Positions 9,163 to 17,368 of a DNA stretch of 64,000 nucleotides are shown piece after piece. This DNA is from Sporosarcina jeotgali (GTDB lineage Bacteria > Bacillota > Bacilli > Bacillales_A > Planococcaceae). The position numbers were made by a program, and so were the translations under genes. The stretch spans positions 2,955,001 through 3,019,000 of the forward strand of contig NZ_CP116341.1 of the NCBI RefSeq assembly GCF_033304595.1, given 5' to 3'. Numbering within the stretch: the stretch's first letter is position 1; each line of letters opens with the position of its first letter. The notes below the pieces were generated by a model. The model worked only from the letters and a program-made list of their open reading frames with translations. It was not told the origin of the DNA and ran no database searches.

Positions 9163-10593
9163 ATGGCAACATACTTAAAACAGCATTGGTTCTCGAATGT
9201 GCGGGCTGATGTACTCGCAGGTATTGTCGTAGCCCTCGCACTCATTCCTGAAGCCATTGCGTTTTCAATCATTGCAGGCGTTGACCCAATGGTTGGGTTA
9301 TATGCTTCATTCATCATCGCTGTTGTCATTTCTTTTACAGGCGGGCGCCCTGGCATGATCTCTGCAGCAACCGGTTCCATGGCATTGCTCATGACTCCGC
9401 TCATTCGTGACTATGGGCTCGATTACTTACTAGCCGCCACAATCCTAACGGGTGTGATACAAGTTATCTTTGGCGTCTTCAAAGTTGCGAAGCTGATGAA
9501 GTTCATTCCGAATGCTGTCATGATTGGGTTTGTAAATGCCTTAGCCATTCTTATCTTTATGGCGCAAGTTCCCCATTTTCTGGGCATTTCTACAATGACG
9601 TATGTTTTTGTTGCCATCACATTGCTTATTGTTTATATCTTACCTAGATTTTTCACAGCAATCCCTGCGCCGCTTATTGCGATTGTAATTTTGAGTATCG
9701 TCGCAATCTACTCAGGTGCAAACTTACGAACTGTAGGTGATCTCGGTACAATTACAAAATCATTACCGAACTTCATCATTCCTGACGTGCCTTTTACACT
9801 TGAGACTTTGATGATTATACTGCCTTATTCTGTTGCTTTAGCAATTGTCGGTTTGCTGGAAACTCTTCTAACTGCCACGATTGTAGACGATATGACCGCT
9901 ACAGATAGTGAAAAAAACAAAGAAGCCCGCGGACAAGGAATTGCCAATTTCATTAATGGCTTTTTCGGAGGAATGGCTGGCTGTGCAATGATCGGTCAAT
10001 CGGTCATTAACGTCAAATCAGGCGGCAGAACGCGACTGTCAACGTTTGTGGCAGGAGCGTTCCTAATGTTTTTAATTATCGTGCTGGGCGACTTAGTTGT
10101 TCAGATTCCGATGCCTGTTCTCGTCGGGATTATGATTATGGTTTCAATTGGAACATTCGACTGGGGCTCTTTCACATATATTAGAAAAGCACCTAAAGCA
10201 GACGCTTTGGTCATGCTCACAACAGTCGTTATTGTGGTAGCAACAAATGATTTGTCTAAAGGGGTCATTGCCGGAGTTGTATTGAGTGCTGTTCTGTTCG
10301 TTGCTAAAATCTCCAAAATCCATGTAGATCGCATCGTTGAGGATGATTCCATACGCTACGCTGTGAAAGGTCAATTATTCTTTGCATCCGTTGAGAAATT
10401 CCATGATTCGTTTCATATGGATGAAACCACTGGTACCATCATCCTCGATTTTACAGATTCACAAGTATGGGATGATTCGGCAGCTGTCGCTGTTACGAAA
10501 GTGACGGAATCCTATCGCAGCAAGGGTTTGAATGTAACAATTATCGGATTAGGGGAATCCAGCAGGCGTCTGCTCAACGAGCTCATGACCTGA
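9163..10593 (+). CDS. SulP-family anion transporter with C-terminal STAS domain
   Basis: 476 residues with ten or more hydrophobic segments of the SulP/SLC26 fold, beginning [19 protein letters not shown], the SulP family N-terminal signature with its variable P-E-A/ P-Q-A turn, and a short STAS domain at the C terminus (about 385-475). Candidate substrates are sulfate, bicarbonate or dicarboxylates; sequence alone does not decide. The longest frame begins at 9040, but AAGGGAGT stands nine bases before ATG 9163 and the earlier codons are not hydrophobic-family sequence. A TTTATT-17-TACACT promoter candidate lies around 9077-9105. A universal stress gene follows 26 bases downstream. Confidence 0.9.
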   Translation: MATYLKQHWFSNVRADVLAGIVVALALIPEAIAFSIIAGVDPMVGLYASFIIAVVISFTGGRPGMISAATGSMALLMTPLIRDYGLDYLLAATILTGVIQVIFGVFKVAKLMKFIPNAVMIGFVNALAILIFMAQVPHFLGISTMTYVFVAITLLIVYILPRFFTAIPAPLIAIVILSIVAIYSGANLRTVGDLGTITKSLPNFIIPDVPFTLETLMIILPYSVALAIVGLLETLLTATIVDDMTATDSEKNKEARGQGIANFINGFFGGMAGCAMIGQSVINVKSGGRTRLSTFVAGAFLMFLIIVLGDLVVQIPMPVLVGIMIMVSIGTFDWGSFTYIRKAPKADALVMLTTVVIVVATNDLSKGVIAGVVLSAVLFVAKISKIHVDRIVEDDSIRYAVKGQLFFASVEKFHDSFHMDETTGTIILDFTDSQVWDDSAAVAVTKVTESYRSKGLNVTIIGLGESSRRLLNELMT

Positions 10594-10619
10594 CTCTATT
10601 GATCAATGAGGTGGCAACG

Positions 10620-11039
10620 ATGTATCAGACAATCATGCTCGCTGCAGATGGATCTGAAAACTCCATTCGCGCAGCTAGAGAAGCTGCCCGGCTTGCTAAC
10701 TGTTCAGATGACTGTACGATTACAATTGTATTTGTCGCTGATTTTGACAAGGCTAAAGAATCTGTCCTGCACGCAGAAAGTAAGGACTCGCTGGACCTGA
10801 CACGCCGAAAGCAACTAAAACCTGTGGAATTGGTCCTTCGTGAATACGATGTCCCTTACAACGTACAAATTCTGCATGGCGAGCCTGCACCTGCGCTGAT
10901 CGACTATGCGCATTCAGAGTCGTTCGACCTTGTTGTAATCGGAAGTCGAGGGCTTAGTTCTTTCCAAGAAATGATTCTCGGCAGCGTCAGTCATAAAGTG
11001 ATGAAGCGCTTAAGATGTCCTGTATTACTCGTGAAATAG
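10620..11039 (+). CDS. Universal stress protein (UspA family)
   Basis: 139 residues with the family layout: MYQTIMLAADGSENS at the N terminus and the C-terminal ATP-binding pattern G-x-R-G-(9)-G-S-V-S (VIGSRGLSSFQEMILGSVSH), so probably an ATP-binding type Usp. GAGG lies eight bases before ATG 10620; the frame extends to 10599 but without a ribosome site. It follows the SulP gene closely, and a terminator comes right after, so the two form an operon; SulP-Usp pairs are frequent, and Usp-like domains may modulate transporters, but the role here is not shown. Confidence 0.9.
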   Translation: MYQTIMLAADGSENSIRAAREAARLANCSDDCTITIVFVADFDKAKESVLHAESKDSLDLTRRKQLKPVELVLREYDVPYNVQILHGEPAPALIDYAHSESFDLVVIGSRGLSSFQEMILGSVSHKVMKRLRCPVLLVK

Positions 11040-11040
11040 C

Positions 11041-11072
11041 AAAACCGTCACCCGGGTGGGTGACGGTTTTGT
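11041..11072. terminator. Bidirectional terminator between the Usp gene and the WrbA-like gene
   Basis: 13-bp stem AAAACCGTCACCC/GGGTGACGGTTTT (11041-11053 with 11058-11070), T-run on both strands. Confidence 0.9.
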
Positions 11073-11093
11073 TATTTTCTAGAACGATCTAAC

Positions 11094-11705
11094 TCATTCC
11101 ATATGCTGAAGTGCTTTAGCAACAGTAACTGTTCTCTTCGCTTGATAGTCCACTGCCGCTTTAATGGCTTGTCGATCTGTTTTCATTTCGCCGTCTTGTG
11201 CAACCGCAACACTTGTTCCGTAAGGGTTTCCTCCCGCTGCAAATAACACTGGATCTGTATAGCCCGGTGCCGCGACAATTGCTCCCCAATGGTACATCGT
11301 CGTATAAAGCGATAAAATTGTTGCCTCTTGTCCGCCGTGTTCGTTTTGTGCGGACGACATTGCACTCACTGCTTTGTTTGCAAGTTTGCCTTGAGCCCAT
11401 GATCCCCCAACAGTGTCGATAAAACTTTGTACTTGTCCAGGAATATTTCCAAATCGTGTTGGCACACTAAAAATAATCGCATCTGCCCATTCCAGATCTT
11501 CCGGGGTCACTTCTGGAATATCCAGCGTCGCGTCATGATGTTTTTTCCATGCCGCGTTGGATTCGATTGCCGCTGCAGGAGCCGTTTCCTTCACTTTTAA
11601 TAACTTTACTTCAGACCCCGCTTCTGCTGCCGCTGCTGCCGCCCATTCTGCCAGCTGATGATTCGTACCTGTTGAACTGTAATAAACAATCGCTGTTTTT
11701 GTCAT
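11094..11705 (-). CDS. WrbA-type NAD(P)H:quinone oxidoreductase
   Basis: 203-residue flavodoxin-fold protein: FMN-phosphate loop SSTGTNHQLA (residues 10-19), the PTRFGN segment and the insert typical of WrbA (about 75-110). Such enzymes reduce quinones by two electrons and so avoid semiquinone redox cycling. It is transcribed from a near-consensus promoter that is covered by a 22-bp palindrome matching the MhqR operator type, which supports a role in quinone or electrophile detoxification. Ribosome site GGGAGAGGG precedes ATG 11705. Monocistronic. Confidence 0.9.
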   Translation of the reverse strand: MTKTAIVYYSSTGTNHQLAEWAAAAAAEAGSEVKLLKVKETAPAAAIESNAAWKKHHDATLDIPEVTPEDLEWADAIIFSVPTRFGNIPGQVQSFIDTVGGSWAQGKLANKAVSAMSSAQNEHGGQEATILSLYTTMYHWGAIVAAPGYTDPVLFAAGGNPYGTSVAVAQDGEMKTDRQAIKAAVDYQAKRTVTVAKALQHME

Positions 11706-11721
11706 ATTCGTCCCTCTCCCT

Positions 11722-11743
11722 TTTATCTTGAATTCAAGATAAA
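11722..11743. promoter_or_regulatory. Perfect 22-bp palindrome, MhqR-like operator
   Basis: The dyad is perfect over 22 bases with the central 18 reading TATCTTGAATTCAAGATA. Bacillus MhqR (MarR/DUF24-type quinone sensor) binds a dyad of the form tATCTcgaAttCgAGATa, which differs here only at the inner bases. It overlaps the -10 box of the WrbA-like gene and the initiation region, the expected place for a repressor. Confidence 0.75.
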
Positions 11744-11770
11744 TATAATTGATTACCCTATCATTGTCAA
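11742..11770 (-). promoter_or_regulatory. Sigma-A promoter of the WrbA-like gene
   Basis: On the minus strand TTGACA (11765-11770), 17-base spacer, TATATT (11742-11747): consensus -35, five of six at -10. The transcript would have a short leader to ATG 11705. Confidence 0.85.
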
Positions 11771-11795
11771 AAGTGCTGCCTAAACACGAGTTGCC

Positions 11796-12995
11796 TTAAT
11801 TGATATTGGAAAAACGCCAATACTGATATGCTGTAACACCGCTCATATAAGCAAGTCCTTCACTGCGACTTTGGTGAACAGGAATCCATCGATGGGTCTC
11901 CCCTTTTTTTAGATAAATTTCATGATTTGGAGACTGGTCATGGAAACCCGTGAGGTCAAACGTACCATTCCTCCTCAATACGGCCATCACCTCGTAGTTG
12001 ATATCGGGTGCAGTTGTAAGAGGATTGCCAACAGCGTGTTCCAAAATGAATCGCGACTCGTTTCGATTATAATTTGACTGCTTTAAAAAAATCCCTTCAT
12101 CTGTAGCTGTTTCAGAATCCCGAATTTCTTTATCTAATCCATAAGCAACACTTTCTCCGACCTTCTTTGTGAAAGTGATAGGCTGATCCGGATTGTTTGC
12201 AGTGATCTCTATATCTACAAATGTCCGATAGTTATCTGATTCGGGGTCGAACTTTCGATTATCCCCTTTAAAATATCGATTCGGGGATAGGACGTTCGGA
12301 TTCTCAAGGATGTCATCTTCCAGAAAAGTTTTGTAACGGAAAGACCAATGGTTAACTGGTTCAGGTTTATGATAATCACGAATTGAAGCCAATAATGCTG
12401 TGGGCTTGTCAATAGATTTCATTATCGTGAAACCTTCAATATTAGCAGGCCGTTCATTCTCTTCTGGCAAGAAGACCCCTAACGCTTTGGCGATGAAAGA
12501 GCGGGCGTTGTTAAAAGTTTCTTCAGATTGAGCAATTGGTCTTTCACAGTAAACTGCGTACGTAATTGGCTCATCTATATTGAAATCCCGATCGATGTAT
12601 CGATTTGAATCCACTTGAGCAAGCTGTTCACCATTACGATAAATCGTATACGTTTCAGTATTACTCAGTCGTTCCCAAGACAAAGCAATCTGTGTACGTG
12701 CGATGATGGTGGTCATGACAAGTGATTGAAGAGGATTGCTTTTGTTCTTCTCCACGGAAAACGTGGACGTCTGCATGACGATTACATCTTTCACTTCATC
12801 ATTTACATGCCGTTCAATTGTATATTTATAAAATGTATCCGCTAAAATGTCTGTATCTTGAAAGTCAGGGGATGTACCTTCGTAGATGTGCTCGCCGTCT
12901 TTATACACATGATACGTTCCGCCTGCATCGTCCCAATCAAACGCAATCCGCCCAACTTCGTGGGTAACAGATGTAATTTCAAAACGCTGCGACAT
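11796..12995 (-). CDS. DUF3238-like protein with fibronectin-III-like N-terminal repeats
   Basis: 399 residues, no signal peptide or membrane segment. Residues 1-85 and 88-165 look like two beta-sandwich repeats, each with a Y-x-V/I-Y-(K/R)-(D/N)-G pattern (YHVYKDGEHIYEG and YTIYRNGEQLAQV). The C-terminal half (about 215-390) matches my memory of DUF3238 (YFKGDNRKF, NYRTFVDIE, HAVGNPLTTAPDI, DQSPNHEIYL). Function unknown; possibly a surface or stress-related protein despite the missing signal. Ribosome site AAGGAGG seven bases before ATG 12995. It stands alone between the WrbA-like gene and the thiamine operon and has no clear terminator. Confidence 0.65.
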   Translation of the reverse strand: MSQRFEITSVTHEVGRIAFDWDDAGGTYHVYKDGEHIYEGTSPDFQDTDILADTFYKYTIERHVNDEVKDVIVMQTSTFSVEKNKSNPLQSLVMTTIIARTQIALSWERLSNTETYTIYRNGEQLAQVDSNRYIDRDFNIDEPITYAVYCERPIAQSEETFNNARSFIAKALGVFLPEENERPANIEGFTIMKSIDKPTALLASIRDYHKPEPVNHWSFRYKTFLEDDILENPNVLSPNRYFKGDNRKFDPESDNYRTFVDIEITANNPDQPITFTKKVGESVAYGLDKEIRDSETATDEGIFLKQSNYNRNESRFILEHAVGNPLTTAPDINYEVMAVLRRNGTFDLTGFHDQSPNHEIYLKKGETHRWIPVHQSRSEGLAYMSGVTAYQYWRFSNIN

Positions 12996-13037
12996 TACAT
13001 AGCCTCCTTTTTACGTAGTAATTGTATTTTGCCCTTA

Positions 13038-13065
13038 TTGCCAATTTTTAAAACTATGGTATAGT
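13038..13065 (+). promoter_or_regulatory. Promoter of the thiamine operon
   Basis: TTGCCA (13038-13043), 16-base spacer, TATAGT (13060-13065). It lies 20-25 bases upstream of the TPP aptamer, as expected for a riboswitch leader. Confidence 0.75.
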
Positions 13066-13084
13066 GAGGGGGAAAACTGAAAAC

Positions 13085-13280
13085 GATTGCCCACTGGGGG
13101 AGTCTTTGTAAAAGACTGAGACGCGTATAGATATGCGGACCCTTGGAACCTGATCTGGCTCATACCAGCGGAGGGAAGTGGATCGCAAATGGACACGTCT
13201 TTTTTCGGGCAGATCCCTGAAAACTTCCTATAACGCGAGCCGCTCCTTCGACTGATGAGTCGATTGGGGCGGCTTTTTTT
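13085..13280 (+). promoter_or_regulatory. TPP riboswitch with terminator
   Basis: The THI-box landmarks are all present: CTGGGGGAGT near 13094, CTGAGA at 13136 region, ACCCTTGGAACCTGATCTGG near 13139-13158, and GCGGAGGGAAGTGGA. The aptamer spans about 13090-13185. The expression platform is a strong hairpin GAGCCGCTCC...GGGGCGGC followed by seven T (about 13237-13280), so thiamine pyrophosphate should terminate transcription before tenA. This accounts for most of the gene-free stretch 12996-13310. Confidence 0.95.
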
Positions 13281-13310
13281 CGGTTCATTCATCGAAAGGG
13301 GCGGTTTTAA

Positions 13311-14000
13311 ATGACATTTTGTGAAGAAGTTCGTAAGCTTTGTAATGAAAGCTGGGAGGCTAGTTTCAATCATCCATTTGTCCAGCATTTAGCGGCAGGG
13401 ACACTGCCTGAAGACATTTTCAGATTTTACGTTCTTCAGGATTCCTATTACTTGAAGCATTTCGCAAAAGTCCATGCACTGGCTGCAGTCCAAGCGAAAG
13501 ATTTACCGACCACACAACGCTTTGCGCAACACGCTGAAGAAACATGCGGTGCTGAAATTTCACTTCATGAAGGGTTCTTTGAATTGCTTTCTGTTTCGGA
13601 TAAGGATCTCTCATCTTTTCAGGCTGCGCCAACAGCGTATGCCTATACTTCACACCTCTATCGAACCGCAATGACTGGAAATCTTGCGGATACACTAGCG
13701 GCATTACTTCCTTGCTATTGGCTGTATTACGAGATTGGTGAACGATTGAAAAACGCTGAGCCGAATCATCCGATCTACGATAAATGGATTGCGACTTACG
13801 GGTCAGAATGGTTTGAACAAGCCACACGCGAACAAATTAACCGCATGAACGAGCTGGCGGATTCTGTTTCTGCTGAACACCGTGAAGAACTGAAAGCACA
13901 TTTTGTGAAAAGCAGTCATTACGAGTTGCAATTCTGGGAAATGGCTTGGACGAAACAACAATGGGAAACAGATGGTGTAACGGAGGTTTCAGTTTCATGA
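13311..14000 (+). CDS. tenA: Aminopyrimidine aminohydrolase / thiaminase II
   Basis: 229 residues, TenA family. It hydrolyses aminopyrimidine degradation products of thiamine to hydroxymethylpyrimidine (HMP) for salvage. The catalytic Cys is in LLPCYWLYYEIG (about residue 137), with the Y-x-x-Y and Glu side chains of the site nearby, and the YVLQDSYYL segment typical of the N-terminal half. First gene after the TPP riboswitch, ribosome site AAAGGGGCGG before ATG 13311, stop overlapping the thiM start. Feeds HMP to ThiD. Confidence 0.95.
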   Translation: MTFCEEVRKLCNESWEASFNHPFVQHLAAGTLPEDIFRFYVLQDSYYLKHFAKVHALAAVQAKDLPTTQRFAQHAEETCGAEISLHEGFFELLSVSDKDLSSFQAAPTAYAYTSHLYRTAMTGNLADTLAALLPCYWLYYEIGERLKNAEPNHPIYDKWIATYGSEWFEQATREQINRMNELADSVSAEHREELKAHFVKSSHYELQFWEMAWTKQQWETDGVTEVSVS

Positions 14001-14803
14001 GACAACAAACTATTCTTAAGAACCTCAGACAGACAAAACCATTAGTCCATTGCATGACAAATAGTGTAGTTGCTAATTTCCAAGCAAATGGCTTATTAGC
14101 TCTTGGAGCTTCTCCCATCATGGCCGATTCCTTGGAAGAATCTGCGGAAATTGCTGCCATTTCTTCTTGTACTCTTTTGAATATAGGAACACTGGATCCA
14201 ACAACAGTCAATTCCATGATTGCAGCTGGAAAGAGTGCAATCCAACATGGTCACCCTCTCATTCTCGACCCTGTTGGAGCAGGCGCTACTGCGTTTCGCA
14301 AGCAAACTGTGAATCATTTATTAGATACCTTGGACTTTTCGTTAATTCGAGGAAATGCGGGCGAAATTGCAGCTATTGCTGAAGTTGCATGGAATGCAAA
14401 AGGAGTTGACGCTGGAAGCGGTGACGTTGATATTACAGATGCAGCGAAGCAAGTTGCTCTGCGGAATAACTGTTTAGTCGCTGTTACTGGCGAGACCGAC
14501 CTAGTTACGGATGGAGAGCGTGTGATTCGGATATCAGGCGGACATGAACTAATGCCGCTCGTTACCGGTTCCGGGTGTCTTCTAAATGCTGTCGCCGGAG
14601 CGTTTTTAGCAGTTAGTCAGGCGGATGCTCTTCATACAGCAGCGGAAAGTCTTGCGTTTTATAAAAAGGCTGGTGAAATCGCAGCAGAGCAATCATTTGG
14701 ACCTGGTGATTTTGCTATGAATTTCTTAAATACGCTTCATTCCACAGAATCCTCTGATGTTACCGATGATCAATTCCAGTACGAACAGGAAGTGATGTCA
14801 TGA
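13997..14803 (+). CDS. thiM: Hydroxyethylthiazole kinase
   Basis: 268 residues, ribokinase-like fold. Phosphorylates 4-methyl-5-(2-hydroxyethyl)thiazole for salvage. Motifs: HCMTNSVVANFQAN near the N terminus, DPVGAGATAFR (about residues 90-100), IRGNAGEIA, and the anion-hole loop VTGSGCLLNAVAGAF with its conserved Cys. An in-frame extension to 13946 exists, but CGGAGG is ten bases before ATG 13997, and this start overlaps the tenA stop as ATGA, the coupling used by the rest of the operon. Confidence 0.95.
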   Translation: MRQQTILKNLRQTKPLVHCMTNSVVANFQANGLLALGASPIMADSLEESAEIAAISSCTLLNIGTLDPTTVNSMIAAGKSAIQHGHPLILDPVGAGATAFRKQTVNHLLDTLDFSLIRGNAGEIAAIAEVAWNAKGVDAGSGDVDITDAAKQVALRNNCLVAVTGETDLVTDGERVIRISGGHELMPLVTGSGCLLNAVAGAFLAVSQADALHTAAESLAFYKKAGEIAAEQSFGPGDFAMNFLNTLHSTESSDVTDDQFQYEQEVMS

Positions 14804-15639
14804 CATCAGCAGCGTTAACGATTGCCGGTTCCGATAGCGGGGGCGGTGCGGGAATTCAAGCGGACTTGAAAACGTTCCAGGAACTAGGTGTATTTGGCAC
14901 ATCGGCATTGACGGCAATTACAGCTCAAAACACATTAGGCGTCCATGCTGTACAGCCTGTGGATGCAAGAATTGTTGCAGCTCAAATACAGGCGGTTCTC
15001 GATGATTTACCCGTGAAAGCGATTAAGACCGGAATGTTATTCTCCGCGGAAATCATTCAGTCCGTTGCGCATGAACTAAGAGCATATTCAGCAATCCCGC
15101 TTGTTATCGACCCCGTCATGATTGCAAAAGGCGGAGCGTCATTATTGCAAAACGAAGCCGTGGCTGCTTTGAAAGATCAGCTGCTCCCTGCAGCGACACT
15201 GATTACACCAAACATTCCTGAAGCTGAAGTATTAACCGGTCAACTGATTCGTTCAGAACGCGACATGGTACTTGCCGCAAATACGCTGCTGTCCATGGGG
15301 TGCTCTGCAGTTCTATTAAAAGGAGGGCATCGTGAAGATGTCCCTTATGCAGAAGATTTGTTCTTGACGGCAAACGGTGAGCACTTTCTAATGCGATCAA
15401 AGCGAATTGAAACACGACATACACATGGAACAGGATGTACATTTGCTGCTGCGATTACTGCCGAGTTGGCGAAAGGTCATTCATTGGAAAAAGCAGTTGT
15501 GACTGCAAAACATTTTATACAACTGGCAATTGAAAACGGAATTGAACTTGGGCAAGGTCACGGTCCTACCAATCATGGTGCTTTCAGGAACAGCGGCTAT
15601 TTGAAGACACAGGAGGTAGAACTCATTGAAAGACGTTGA
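14800..15639 (+). CDS. thiD: Hydroxymethylpyrimidine/phosphomethylpyrimidine kinase
   Basis: 279 residues, ribokinase family. Phosphorylates HMP and HMP-P to HMP-PP. The N-terminal signature AGSDSGGGAGIQADLKTF, DPVMIAKGG, TPNIPEAEVL and the C-terminal anion hole HGTGCTFAAAI are all present. The start overlaps the stop of thiM by four bases. Its end overlaps thiE by 14 bases. Length is standard. Confidence 0.96.
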   Translation: MTSAALTIAGSDSGGGAGIQADLKTFQELGVFGTSALTAITAQNTLGVHAVQPVDARIVAAQIQAVLDDLPVKAIKTGMLFSAEIIQSVAHELRAYSAIPLVIDPVMIAKGGASLLQNEAVAALKDQLLPAATLITPNIPEAEVLTGQLIRSERDMVLAANTLLSMGCSAVLLKGGHREDVPYAEDLFLTANGEHFLMRSKRIETRHTHGTGCTFAAAITAELAKGHSLEKAVVTAKHFIQLAIENGIELGQGHGPTNHGAFRNSGYLKTQEVELIERR

Positions 15640-16279
15640 TGTACGTGTGTATTTCATAATGGGGTCGTTTAACGCAGCATATGGAGAGCCCTTAGAAGTG
15701 TTAGAACAAGCACTGCGCGGAGGGATTACGTGCTTTCAGCTGCGGGAAAAAGGACCGAATGCATTACAAGGGGATGAAAAGCTGGCGTTCGCAAAAAGCT
15801 GTCAGCAATTATGTCAGGCATTTGGTGTTCCCTTCATAGTGAATGATGATGTTGAGCTTGCATGTCGGATTGACGCGGACGGGGTACATGTCGGTCAGGA
15901 TGACTTGTCTGCTGCGGAAGTGCGCAGACAAATCGGTGAAGACAAGTTGTTAGGCGTTTCTGTACATTCTATCGAAGAGGCAACCGCCGCGCTTGCCGCG
16001 GGTGCGGATTACATAGGGATGGGACCCGTGTATCAAACCGGTTCCAAGCCGGACGCGAAGCCCGTGGCAGGAACTTCCCGGATTTCTGAAGTAGCTGCAC
16101 TTTTCCCCGAACTCCCGATTGTTGGGATTGGCGGGATTACTGCTGCTAATTTGGATAGTGTGATCAAAAGCGGCGCGGACGGAGTTTCCATCATCTCGGC
16201 AATCGCGGGAGCTGGAAATCCCGAAAAGACGGCTCGCTCGATTGTTAAAGCAGTTCAGTATATTGGGGTGAATCTATAA
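15626..16279 (+). CDS. thiE: Thiamine-phosphate synthase
   Basis: 217 residues, (beta/alpha)8 barrel. Joins HMP-PP with thiazole phosphate to give thiamine phosphate. Motifs: FQLREKG (pyrophosphate and Mg binding), VNDDVELA, DGVHVGQDD, YIGMGPVYQTGSKPDA, and VGIGGI. Start is TTG 15626, nine bases after AGGAGG and inside the end of thiD; there is no ATG alternative that keeps the first beta strand. Confidence 0.96.
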   Translation: MKDVDVRVYFIMGSFNAAYGEPLEVLEQALRGGITCFQLREKGPNALQGDEKLAFAKSCQQLCQAFGVPFIVNDDVELACRIDADGVHVGQDDLSAAEVRRQIGEDKLLGVSVHSIEEATAALAAGADYIGMGPVYQTGSKPDAKPVAGTSRISEVAALFPELPIVGIGGITAANLDSVIKSGADGVSIISAIAGAGNPEKTARSIVKAVQYIGVNL

Positions 16280-16773
16280 TGGGGACACGTAAACTTGCAA
16301 TTATGGCGTTGCTCGTTTCAATCGCCGTGGCAGGATCCGTATTTGTTTCCTTCCCTGCTGGAATTGCACGGGCCTATCCGATTCAGCATGCGGTTAACGT
16401 GGCTGCTGCAGTGTTTCTCGGCCCAATCCCTGCAATTATGATTGCTTTCGTGACTGCAGTTATACGAATTTTAACAGGCACAGGATCATTGCTCGCTTTT
16501 CCAGGCGGGATGATTGGTGCAGTTTTTGCTGGACTGCTGTTTCAAAAAACAGGTAGAGTTTGGACAGCAGCTTTAGGGGAGATGATTGGAACCGGCCTAA
16601 TTGCTTCCTTGTTCGCAGTTCCATACGCGGCGCTTTTAATGGGGACATCGGTCGGGGCGTTCTTCTTCCTCCCGCCTTTCCTTGTTTCTAGTGTGAGCGG
16701 AGCGTTGATTGGCGGGGTTCTGGCTGCCCGATTACTGCATCACCCTGTGGGAAGACGATTGCAGCATATGTGA
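16279..16773 (+). CDS. thiW: ThiW, S-component for thiazole uptake
   Basis: 164 residues with five or six hydrophobic helices. It resembles ThiW, the substrate-binding S component of an energy-coupling-factor transporter that is predicted to import hydroxyethylthiazole, the substrate of ThiM. N-terminal helix MALLVSIAVAGS, then PIQHAVNV and a Gly-rich centre (LLAFPGGMIGA). The start shares a base with the thiE stop. The EcfA/A'/T energising module is not in the window and is probably shared. Last gene of the thiamine operon; no intrinsic terminator is visible before the repeat array. Confidence 0.85.
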   Translation: MGTRKLAIMALLVSIAVAGSVFVSFPAGIARAYPIQHAVNVAAAVFLGPIPAIMIAFVTAVIRILTGTGSLLAFPGGMIGAVFAGLLFQKTGRVWTAALGEMIGTGLIASLFAVPYAALLMGTSVGAFFFLPPFLVSSVSGALIGGVLAARLLHHPVGRRLQHM

Positions 16774-16840
16774 TGTATGGACTGTAGGGCTGTGGCTGGT
16801 GATTCTGCAGTTTGGCGGGTTTTTTGAGGCTGGCGCTTGG

Positions 16841-17280
16841 GGGTATGAGTGCTTTTTGTGAGTTTATGATCATTTTGCTAGGGTTATGAGCGCTTTTTGT
16901 GAGTTATGATCACTTTGCCTGGGTTATGAGCGCTTTCAGCAGGTTTATGATCACTTTGCCTGGGTTATGAGCGCTTTTCGTGAGTTATGATTACTTTGCC
17001 TGGGTTATGAGCGCTTTTCGCGAGTTATGATCACTTTGCCTGGGTTATGAGCGCTTTTCGCGGGTTTATATCACTTTGCCTGGGTTATGAGCGCTTTTCG
17101 CGAGTTATGATCATTTTGCTAGGGTTATGAGCGCTTTCCGCGGGTTTATATCACTTCGCCTGGGTTATGAGCGCTTTTCGCGAGTTATGATCACTTTGCT
17201 AGGGTTATGAGCGATTCTCACAGTTTATGATCACTTCATCTGAGTATAAGCAACCCAGATGATTTATGAGCACTTCCACT
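16841..17280 (+). repeat. Tandem array of 40-bp units built from two 20-bp half units
   Basis: About 22 copies of a core lie head to tail. Odd copies read TTATGAGCGCTTT, even copies TTATGATCACTTT. Core starts are at 16843, 16864, 16884, 16904, 16924, 16945, 16965, 16985, 17005 and then every 20 bases to about 17225, with degenerate copies at 17244 and 17264. Two steps are 21 bases, one at the degenerate end is about 19. Units from 16881 to 17241 are 40 bases (one 41) and 85-100 percent alike by eye; U5 and U7 (even halves at 17065, 17145) have lost a G (TTTATATCAC). The period is not a multiple of three and TGA occurs in every unit, so it is non-coding. It fills the 595-base gap between thiW and the convergent phosphatase gene; 16774-16840 shows nothing else. 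Confidence 0.95.
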
Positions 17281-17328
17281 GCCCAACAAATGTTCCCTTA
17301 CGCTCTCCCTGTGACCATCACCCAATAT

Positions 17329-17364
17329 TAAAAGCGTCCATGAAACCCCATGGACGCTTTCATT
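17329..17364. terminator. Terminator of the histidine phosphatase gene, bidirectional
   Basis: 12-bp stem AAAGCGTCCATG/CATGGACGCTTT (17331-17342 with 17349-17360). It follows the repeat array and probably also stops readthrough from thiW. Confidence 0.85.
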
Positions 17365-17368
17365 TGTT

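Noticed and set aside
16841-17280. CRISPR array
   Set aside because: The whole 40-base unit is conserved with no unique spacers, and no cas gene is near; the half-unit structure is that of a simple tandem repeat.
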